Source: an uncultured Pseudodesulfovibrio sp. (GTDB lineage: Bacteria > Desulfobacterota > Desulfovibrionia > Desulfovibrionales > Desulfovibrionaceae). Taken from it: DNA of 10,733 nucleotides. Location: NCBI GenBank assembly GCA_947259235.1, contig CAMYLL010000062.1, positions 1-10,733 on the forward strand, in the 5' to 3' direction. Under the pieces are notes generated by a model, which ran no database searches, was not told the DNA's origin, and saw only the letters and a list, made by a program, of their open reading frames with translations. This document shows, one piece after another, positions 1-5,047 of this stretch (the first letter of the stretch is position 1; each line of letters begins with the position of its first letter). Position numbers and translations under genes: made by a program.

Positions 1-1
1 G

Positions 2-1024
2 CCCGGATACATCGTCTATGCCCTGAGCGCCACGGCGCTGCCCCTGGCCCGCTCGCTGGGAGCGGCTCTTGACGCCCCCATCCACGCCCCGGCGCGGCTG
101 GCCGAGCCGGGCATGCACGGCTTCGACTCCCTGCCGAGTCTGGTGGCCGCGACCTTTCAGAGGCATGAAGGGCATGTGTTCGTGGCCGCGGCGGGCATCG
201 TGGTGCGGGCCATCGCCCCGCATCTGACCTCCAAGGAGCGCGACCCGGCCGTGGTCTGCCTGGACCCCGGCGGCGAGTTTGCCGTGAGCCTGCTCTCGGG
301 CCATCTGGGCGGCGGTAACGCCCTGGCCCGGCGGTGTGCCGCGATCAGCGGCGGGCAGGCCGTCATCACCACGGCCACGGATTGCGCCGGACTGCCCTCC
401 CTGGACATGCTGGCCCGCGAGCGCAATATGGCTATCGGCAACCTGGGGCGGGTCAAGACGGTCAACGCGGCCCTGCTGGAAGGGAAGACGGTCCAGCTCT
501 TCGACCCGGGCGACTATCTGCGCGCCTTGGATTCCGAATATTTCAGGACGGTGGCGGACCAGGGCCTGTGGCGGGAAGGCGAGCCGGGCGTCTGGGTTTC
601 CTGGCGCAGGGACTGCCCGGACGAAGGGGCGCTGCGGCTCTATCCGCGCGTGCTCATGCTCGGGGTGGGGTGTCGACGCGGCGTGGCCGGGAGCGACATC
701 TCGGCCCACATCCGCAACGTTTTTCGGGCCGCGGGCCTCTCTTTCCTGAGCATCGGCGGGCTGGGCAGCATTGAGGCCAAGGCCGACGAGGCAGGGCTGC
801 TGGAGGCGGCCGAGGGACTGGGCGTGGTCCCTGTATTTTTTGCCGCCGGGCAGCTCGACGGGGTGGCCGCGCCCAATCCCTCGGGCACGGTCATGCGCCG
901 CATGGGCGTGGCATCGGTGGCCGAGGCGTCGGCCATCCTGCTGGCCGGGGGCGGCGAGCTGCTGGTGGAAAAAACCAAGACACGAAACGTCACGCTGGCC
1001 GTGGCGAGGAGCAAGACATGCTGA
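2..1024 (+). CDS. cbiG: Cobalt-precorrin-5A hydrolase CbiG (5' end outside window)
   Basis: CbiG opens the delta-lactone ring of cobalt-precorrin-5A and releases acetaldehyde, a cytoplasmic step of anaerobic cobalamin synthesis. The reading frame is open from base 2, and the residues before the first internal Met (base 113) already match the CbiG start (a beta strand, IVYALSATALPLARSLG), so the true start lies just upstream. The 340 visible residues are close to the usual ~350. The N-terminal and central part carries FVAAAGIVVRAIAPHL, a CLDPGGEF strand and SGHLGGGN, where GHLGGAN is common in the family. The C-terminal domain starts near base 650 with LGVGCRRGV and includes IGGLGSIEAKADEAGL and FFAAGQL. 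The 3' end overlaps cobJ by 7 bases (ATGCTGA), indicating translational coupling. No cobalamin riboswitch is visible, but the operon start is outside the window. Assignment is firm. Confidence 0.93.
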   Translation, partial: PGYIVYALSATALPLARSLGAALDAPIHAPARLAEPGMHGFDSLPSLVAATFQRHEGHVFVAAAGIVVRAIAPHLTSKERDPAVVCLDPGGEFAVSLLSGHLGGGNALARRCAAISGGQAVITTATDCAGLPSLDMLARERNMAIGNLGRVKTVNAALLEGKTVQLFDPGDYLRALDSEYFRTVADQGLWREGEPGVWVSWRRDCPDEGALRLYPRVLMLGVGCRRGVAGSDISAHIRNVFRAAGLSFLSIGGLGSIEAKADEAGLLEAAEGLGVVPVFFAAGQLDGVAAPNPSGTVMRRMGVASVAEASAILLAGGGELLVEKTKTRNVTLAVARSKTC

Positions 1025-1776
1025 CAGCCGTGAGCCTGGGGCCGGGCGACGAGAGCCTGCTGACCCCGGCGGCCCGCGAGGCCATTGCCGCCGCCGAGGT
1101 GGTGGCCGGGTACAAAGGATATATCGATCTGGTCCCGCCAGCCTTGCTTGAGGGCAAGGAGGTCGTGTCCACGGGCATGATGGGCGAGGTGGAACGGGCC
1201 AGGGCGGCCATCGAGTCGGCCCGCCTGGGCAGGCGCACGGTGATGGTTTGCAGCGGAGACGCGGGCATCTACGCCATGGCCGGGCTGCTGCTTGAGATTC
1301 TCGACGCCGAGGGGCTGCTGGAATCCGTCCCCTTCGAGGTGGTGCCGGGAGTGGCCGCCTTCAACGCCGTCGCCGCACTGCTGGGCGCGCCGCTGATGCA
1401 TGACTTCGCGTCCGTCAGCCTGAGCGACCTGCTCACCCCGTGGGAGGTTATCGAAAAGCGGCTCCGGCTGGCTGCCGAGGCGGATTTCGTCATCGCCATC
1501 TACAACCCCCGGTCGAAGAAGCGCGACAACCATCTGCGCCGTGCGCTGGACGTCATCGGCGAGAGCCGGACCCCGGAGACGCCGGTGGGCGTCGTGGGCC
1601 GGGCCTACAGGCCGGGACAGAGCGTATGCGCCACCACGCTGGGCGCGGTGGATGTGGCCGGTGTGGACATGCAGACAGTCCTCGTGGTGGGCAACTCCGC
1701 GACCCGGATCGTGGGCGGCCGTTTGCTCACTCCGCGCGGTTATCATCGCAAGTATAATATCGGCAATAATGTCTAA
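1018..1776 (+). CDS. cobJ: Precorrin-3B C17-methyltransferase (CobJ/CbiH)
   Basis: This SAM-dependent methyltransferase methylates C17 and contracts the corrin ring; in an anaerobe with CbiG it should act on cobalt-precorrin-3 (CbiH role), making the substrate CbiG opens. It has 252 residues, close to the family's 240-250. SAM-binding and family motifs are visible: LGPGDESLLTPAA near residues 7-19, GYKGYIDLV, CSGDAGIYAMAG around residue 80, VVPGVAAFNAVAALLGAP, HDFASVSLSDLLTPW, and AIYNPRSKKRDNHL around 160-173. The start ATG lies inside the end of cbiG and has a GAGGAG Shine-Dalgarno at 1006-1011 with a 6-base spacer, so the start is well supported. A hairpin terminator follows 4 bases after the stop, making this the last gene of the cobalamin operon. 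CobJ and CbiH are names for the same family; which symbol is used is a matter of convention. Confidence 0.95.
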   Translation: MLTAVSLGPGDESLLTPAAREAIAAAEVVAGYKGYIDLVPPALLEGKEVVSTGMMGEVERARAAIESARLGRRTVMVCSGDAGIYAMAGLLLEILDAEGLLESVPFEVVPGVAAFNAVAALLGAPLMHDFASVSLSDLLTPWEVIEKRLRLAAEADFVIAIYNPRSKKRDNHLRRALDVIGESRTPETPVGVVGRAYRPGQSVCATTLGAVDVAGVDMQTVLVVGNSATRIVGGRLLTPRGYHRKYNIGNNV

Positions 1777-1780
1777 AGTG

Positions 1781-1813
1781 TGAAAACCCCCTTGCATGTC
1801 ATGGGGTTTTTCA
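1781..1813 (+). terminator. Rho-independent terminator after cobJ
   Basis: An 8-bp stem, AAAACCCC (1783-1790) with GGGGTTTT (1803-1810), encloses a 12-base loop and continues into a short T run. The outer TG/CA bases can also pair around one bulged T. It lies 4 bases after the cobJ stop and separates the cobalamin operon from the cytochrome gene. Confidence 0.75.
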
Positions 1814-1847
1814 GGTAAAAGCAAGCGTCTACGATGGCATCCCCCGC

Positions 1848-1876
1848 TTGACAGGGGGGGGATACTTATTTATCCC
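1848..1876 (+). promoter_or_regulatory. Candidate promoter of cytochrome c3 gene inside an inverted repeat
   Basis: A perfect sigma-70 -35 hexamer TTGACA is at 1848-1853. At 16-17 bases spacing the -10 region reads TTATCC or TATCCC (1870-1876), only about half matching consensus, in a locally AT-rich stretch. The -35 sits in the loop of an inverted repeat, ATCCCCC (1839-1845) and GGGGGAT (1857-1863). This could be an operator or a second hairpin. The gene needs its own promoter because a terminator lies just upstream. Confidence 0.5.
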
Positions 1877-1930
1877 GCACAGTAGAGAGTGTGACGGTTT
1901 TTTATCTATGCAACAGGAGGAAGTAGGTTC

Positions 1931-2335
1931 ATGAAAAAATCTCTGATGATTTGCCTGATGGTAGCTGCCCTGGTTTGTGTTTTCGCGCTGCCCGCGGTTA
2001 TCGCTGGCGCCGCGGCTCCGGACAGCATCACCATGAAGGCCCCCAATGACCAGAAGATGACCAAACCCGCGGTCGTTTTCCCGCACAAGATGCACGCTGA
2101 CAGCGGTATCGACTGTCTGGTCTGCCACCACAAGGACACGTCCAAGGACGCCATCAAGAGCTGCGTCGCCGAGGGCTGCCACGTTGACGCCAGCAAGGCC
2201 GCCAAGAAAGACCCCAAGGGCTTCTATCAGGCTTTCCACAGCAAGGCTTCCGACGCCTCCTGCCTGGCCTGCCACAAGAAGGAAAAGAAGGCCGGCAAGG
2301 CCGCTCCCGTTGGTTGCAAGGACTGCCACAAGTAG
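1931..2335 (+). CDS. cycA: Periplasmic tetraheme cytochrome c3
   Basis: Type I cytochrome c3 is the abundant periplasmic electron carrier of sulfate reducers; it takes electrons from hydrogenases and formate dehydrogenases and passes them to transmembrane redox complexes. The 134-residue precursor has a Sec signal peptide: KK at 2-3, a hydrophobic core at about 5-24, and probable cleavage after Ala27 or Ala28, leaving a mature protein of about 106 residues. Four heme sites are visible: C62-C65-H66 (CX2CH), C78-C83-H84 (CX4CH), C111-C114-H115 (CX2CH) and C129-C132-H133 (CX2CH). The distal His ligands match the family pattern: H52 and H55 (FPHKMH), H67 (CHH) and H103 (AFH). Lysines cluster near the C-terminus, as usual for the hydrogenase-docking face around heme 4. 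AGGAGG at 1915-1920 lies 10 bases before the ATG. The last heme site is CX2CH, whereas D. vulgaris cytochrome c3 has CX4CH there. Family assignment is secure; the symbol follows Desulfovibrio usage. Confidence 0.95.
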   Translation: MKKSLMICLMVAALVCVFALPAVIAGAAAPDSITMKAPNDQKMTKPAVVFPHKMHADSGIDCLVCHHKDTSKDAIKSCVAEGCHVDASKAAKKDPKGFYQAFHSKASDASCLACHKKEKKAGKAAPVGCKDCHK

Positions 2336-2351
2336 TCTGACAGGCGAATAC

Positions 2352-2384
2352 AAGGGGAGCTGTCGACGGCAGCTCCCCTTTTTT
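2352..2384 (+). terminator. Strong rho-independent terminator after cytochrome c3
   Basis: A perfect 11-bp stem, AAGGGGAGCTG (2352-2362) with CAGCTCCCCTT (2370-2380), has a 7-base loop TCGACGG and runs into six T's (2379-2384). It lies 16 bases after the stop codon, so the cytochrome is expressed mainly as a single-gene message. The acidic-protein gene 25 bases further on must rely on read-through or on a promoter not obvious in the short gap. Confidence 0.92.
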
Positions 2385-2409
2385 CAAACTTTCCCTCCCG
2401 GAGGTATCC

Positions 2410-3939
2410 ATGACCCCGGCTCCCCCGCCTCCCCCGAAAGACGACACCGTCGACGCAAACGACGTGCTGAACGCCGGGACGCCTGAAAACGCAGGCCTTG
2501 ATCCTGACTCCCTCGATGCCGATTTCGAGCAGGAGCTTGAGGATCTCTTTTCCGACGACCTCGAAGAGGAGGGGGCCGCCGCCGCTGAAGACGAGGACGA
2601 TGATCCCATCGTGCTCGACGACTTCATTACGGTGGAGGACGAAGACCACGACCAGACGGACGAGCTTCCCGATATGGACGGGGACGCCCTTGTGGACGAT
2701 CAGGACGGCGACGACCTGCTCGTGCTCGACGACGTGGCTGACGCCGACGACGACGAGATTATGCTCCTTGGCGACGAGATGGCCGACGACGGGGACGACG
2801 GGGACGACGAGATCATGCTCCTTGATGACCTTGCCGAACTTGACGACGACAGCGCCGACGACAGCGATGCTTCGGACGACGTGTCGGCTCTGGTTGCGGA
2901 CATCGCCGAGGTGGACGAGCCGGAGACCGAACAGGCGGACGACGAGGAGACCATCGAGCTTGGCGACCTGCTGGACGAGGACGGCGACGATCTGGCCGAT
3001 CTCGACATGCTTTTGACTGAAGCCGATGAAATTGATGGAGCCGATGGCGCTGACGCCGACTCGGACGACGATCTGCTCGTGCTCGAAGACGAGCTGCCTG
3101 TGGATTCCGCCGAAGATGCGGCCGCCACGACCGAGGCCGATATCGAAGACGACCTTTCAGACCTCCCCGATATTTCAGACATCGACCTCCCCGACGAGAC
3201 GGAAGACGATGTTTCCGACGAAATTCCCGACGATATTTCCGGCGGCGTGGACGAGCCGATGACGGAAGCCCCTGCCGAGGCGGAGGAGCAGCCCGCCTCG
3301 CCGGACGAGCCTGATGGTGTTGACGAGCCAGACCTGATGGACGTTGCCCTGGCCGAAGATTCCGCTGAGGACATCCCGGTGGACGAGGCCGTGCCCGACG
3401 AGGCCATAGACCAGATCATGGATGAGCCCGACACCCCCGAGCTGTCCGATGGGCCAGTCCAGGACGACAGCGGACTGTCCGACCTGGCAGGACTGGGCGA
3501 GCTGGAAGACGACATGGAAACCATGGACGACATGGACAGCCTGCTCGACAACGTGGAGGTGGACGTCTCCGATGTGGTCTCCGATGCCGAGGACGACGAC
3601 GCTGACCTGCCGGACTCGGATTTCTCCGATATAGACATTGATGACGACATGAGCGAGCCGGGAGACATGGGTGACATGCCTGCCGCAGAGGCAATGCCCC
3701 CGGACGCCGGAGTGGACGTGTCCGACGATGTGGACATGGACCAGCTTCTGGCCGATGTCCGAGCGGAAGCGCCCGTTGCGAGCGTCGGCGAGCTTCAGGA
3801 CAAGGTGGCCATGCTCGAGGCCCGCGTGGCCGAGCTGGAGAGCCGCATCCGCGAGGAGATCGCCAGCCTCCTGCCCGCAGAGGCGGCGCGCATCATCCGC
3901 GAGGAGATCGCCGCCCTGGCCCGGGATCTGGACGACTGA
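2410..3939 (+). CDS. Extremely acidic, probably disordered protein with C-terminal coiled coil and PopZ-like helix
   Basis: I do not recognise a named family. The start is supported by GGAGG at 2400-2404, 5 bases before the ATG. The 509-residue product has no signal peptide or membrane segment and should be cytoplasmic. Residues 2-10 are Pro-rich and end in Lys10; residues 11-450 contain no Lys or Arg, only one His (H80), no Cys, Trp or Tyr, and are dominated by Asp and Glu. Within this acid stretch a short hydrophobic motif recurs: DDPIVLDD (64-71), DDLLVLDD (101-108), DEIMLLGDE (115-123), DEIMLLDD (133-140), ETIELGDLL (180-188) and DLLVLEDEL (221-229). Residues 459-486 form a heptad coiled coil, followed by the helix LLPAEAARIIREEIAALARD (487-506). 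An acidic disordered body capped by a short self-association helix resembles the architecture of the polar organiser PopZ, but this is inference; a charged docking scaffold with another role is equally possible. That it is a real gene is supported by codon-consistent composition over 1.5 kb. Confidence 0.85.
   Translation: MTPAPPPPPKDDTVDANDVLNAGTPENAGLDPDSLDADFEQELEDLFSDDLEEEGAAAAEDEDDDPIVLDDFITVEDEDHDQTDELPDMDGDALVDDQDGDDLLVLDDVADADDDEIMLLGDEMADDGDDGDDEIMLLDDLAELDDDSADDSDASDDVSALVADIAEVDEPETEQADDEETIELGDLLDEDGDDLADLDMLLTEADEIDGADGADADSDDDLLVLEDELPVDSAEDAAATTEADIEDDLSDLPDISDIDLPDETEDDVSDEIPDDISGGVDEPMTEAPAEAEEQPASPDEPDGVDEPDLMDVALAEDSAEDIPVDEAVPDEAIDQIMDEPDTPELSDGPVQDDSGLSDLAGLGELEDDMETMDDMDSLLDNVEVDVSDVVSDAEDDDADLPDSDFSDIDIDDDMSEPGDMGDMPAAEAMPPDAGVDVSDDVDMDQLLADVRAEAPVASVGELQDKVAMLEARVAELESRIREEIASLLPAEAARIIREEIAALARDLDD
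2740..2830 (+). repeat. In-gene direct repeats (54-bp period and 9-bp units)
   Basis: The segment GACGAGATTATGCTCCTTG starting at 2752 recurs almost unchanged (GATC for GATT) at 2806, an offset of 54 bases or 18 codons. Between the copies the 9-bp unit GGGGACGAC is repeated in tandem at 2791-2799 and 2800-2808 and is preceded by the related GCCGACGAC. Both period lengths are multiples of three, so copy-number change would keep the frame and only lengthen or shorten the acidic region. Confidence 0.7.
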
Positions 3940-3950
3940 TTACCGACACA

Positions 3951-3972
3951 TGCGGAGTGATATTACTCCGCA
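3951..3972. other. Short perfect hairpin after the acidic-protein gene
   Basis: TGCGGAGT (3951-3958) and ACTCCGCA (3965-3972) form a perfect 8-bp stem around a 6-base loop, GATATT. It lies 11 bases after the stop codon. No T run follows, so it is not a standard terminator on its own; it may protect the 3' end or be a palindromic protein site. Confidence 0.55.
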
Positions 3973-4010
3973 GCCAGCCGCGAGGCTTTCGGAAAAAGGT
4001 TGAGATTTTT

Positions 4011-4076
4011 GATATCACAACGGGAATCCCCCCAACCGCAGTTGCGGTCGGGGGGATTTCTGTTGTGCAGGATATC
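4011..4076. terminator. Long hairpin between convergent genes, probable terminator
   Basis: Nested pairing: CACAAC (4016-4021) with GTTGTG (4062-4067), AATCCCCCC (4025-4033) with GGGGGGATT (4050-4058), and ACCGC (4035-4039) with GCGGT (4044-4048), closed by the tetraloop AGTT. GATATC occurs at both outer ends (4011-4016 and 4071-4076). It lies between the + strand acidic-protein gene and the - strand marC gene, so it could stop transcription from both sides. The T-rich tail (ATTTCTGTTGTG) is modest. The remainder of 3940-4139 shows no gene. Confidence 0.7.
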
Positions 4077-4139
4077 TTCTTCGGGTGAATTGGCGGACCG
4101 CCGTGTCGAAAGCCTTCGCCTCCTTGTGGACGACAACGC

Positions 4140-4760
4140 CTAGACAGTAATGATGCGGGCCAGGGTGAGGCCGTCGAACACCATCTCCACGGCAAGGGAT
4201 GCCAGCAGCAAGCCCATGATCCGGGAGAGTATGTCCGCGCCCTGCCTGCCCAGCAATCTGCTCACCTGGCCGCTGACCATCATCAGGATCAGGGACAGCA
4301 ACTGCACCGCGACGAGGATGCCAATAATCGCGCCCTGCATGGCGTAGTTGCTGCCCGCGCGGTCTATCAGGATCACCGTGGTCAATATGGAGGCCGGCCC
4401 GGCCATGATCGGCATGGCCAGCGGGAAGACGGCCTGTTCATTCAGGCTCTCGGAGCCGGATTTGACGCCCGGATTGTTGCTCGCCGGATTCATGACCATG
4501 CGCAACCCGAACAAGAACAACAGGATGCCTCCAGAAATCTTTAGCGAAAACAGTCGAATACCAACCGCTTGCAATAAATCGTCTCCCCCTATGGCAAAGA
4601 CCAGGAGAATCCCCAGCGCCACCAGCGTCGCCTTGATGGCCACCCGATAGCGGGTGGATGCATCACTCCCTCCCGACGCCCCGGCAAAGAATACGGCGGT
4701 GCTTATGGGATTGAGTGTGACGAAAAGCAGGGCCATGGCTTCGAAAAGTTGTTCATGCAT
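4140..4760 (-). CDS. MarC family integral membrane protein
   Basis: MarC (UPF0056) proteins are small inner-membrane proteins of about 200-215 residues with around six membrane segments; their transported substrate, if any, is not established, and the original link of E. coli MarC to multiple antibiotic resistance has not held up. This protein shows the family traits: an N-terminal LLFVTLNPISTAVFF segment, the ISGGILLFLFGLRMV helix, the PLAMPIMAGPASILTTVIL signature, and a final GLLLASLAVEMVFDGL helix. I chose the ATG at 4760 (206 residues, product beginning MHEQLFEAM) because GAGG precedes it with a 6-base spacer on the - strand (4770-4767). Starting at 4823 would add 21 polar residues atypical for the family. 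It is convergent with the acidic-protein gene and divergent from the PilZ gene, so it appears to be a single-gene unit. Function remains unknown. Confidence 0.9.
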   Translation of the reverse strand: MHEQLFEAMALLFVTLNPISTAVFFAGASGGSDASTRYRVAIKATLVALGILLVFAIGGDDLLQAVGIRLFSLKISGGILLFLFGLRMVMNPASNNPGVKSGSESLNEQAVFPLAMPIMAGPASILTTVILIDRAGSNYAMQGAIIGILVAVQLLSLILMMVSGQVSRLLGRQGADILSRIMGLLLASLAVEMVFDGLTLARIITV

Positions 4761-4766
4761 TGTTGG

Positions 4767-4770
4767 CCTC
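4767..4770 (-). promoter_or_regulatory. Ribosome binding site deciding the marC start
   Basis: Read on the - strand, GAGG lies 6 bases before the ATG at 4760. It favours this start over the in-frame ATGs at 4772 and 4823. Confidence 0.6.
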
Positions 4771-4817
4771 ATGGGGCATGCGTTGCGTGTCTGGTTGTGC
4801 CGCGGACGAAGTGTCTT

Positions 4818-4842
4818 TATCAAATTGCGGACCCAATTGATA
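4818..4842. repeat. Inverted repeat between divergent marC and PilZ genes
   Basis: TATCAAATTG (4818-4827) and CAATTGATA (4834-4842) are inverted copies apart from one extra A, separated by 6 bases, CGGACC. It sits about 60 bases upstream of marC in the 287-base divergent spacer (4761-5047), a typical place for an operator. No regulator can be named. Confidence 0.4.
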
Positions 4843-4989
4843 GGCCGCTTCTCCGCCGATACCGGGCCTGGCCCACACAGCCACCCGTTGCGCCCCGCGC
4901 CGGGATATTTTAGGAGCAGTGCGCGAGGGCGGGGATTTCAGCCCGGCGGGCCGCCTGCACGCGTTTCGCTTGCTTCGGGGCGTGCTTCT

Positions 4990-5018
4990 GTGTATCTGTT
5001 GTTTTTGATAACTATTAT
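4990..5018 (+). promoter_or_regulatory. Possible promoter of the polysaccharide synthase operon
   Basis: An AT-rich island in otherwise GC-rich DNA precedes the PilZ gene. TATTAT (5013-5018) matches the -10 consensus at 5 of 6 positions, but no good -35 lies 16-18 bases upstream. A TTGATA at 5005-5010 has only weak -10 partners downstream. No sigma-54 type GG/GC pair at the right spacing was seen. The rest of 4761-5047 holds no gene. Confidence 0.35.
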
Positions 5019-5047
5019 TGCACAACATTGCTTGTGAGGTCGCATAG

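Noticed and set aside
640..1824. 394-residue open frame on the - strand across cbiG and cobJ
   Set aside because: It is the shadow of two clear cobalamin genes; the product is His/Arg/Gly-rich low-complexity sequence with no recognisable motif, as expected opposite GC-rich codons.
2740..2830. CRISPR array or VNTR mobile element suggested by repeated GACGAC blocks
   Set aside because: The repeats are short, imperfect, in frame and explained by runs of Asp codons; there are no spacers of uniform length.
2700..3737. 345-residue Ser-rich open frame on the - strand opposite the acidic protein
   Set aside because: Asp/Glu codons (GAC, GAT, GAG) read on the other strand in this register give mostly Ser, Ile and Val codons; the Ser-rich product is an artefact of the real gene, which has a good ribosome site.
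4761..5047. Sigma-54 promoter before the PilZ gene
   Set aside because: TTGC occurs twice near 5018-5031 but no GG is found at the required spacing upstream.
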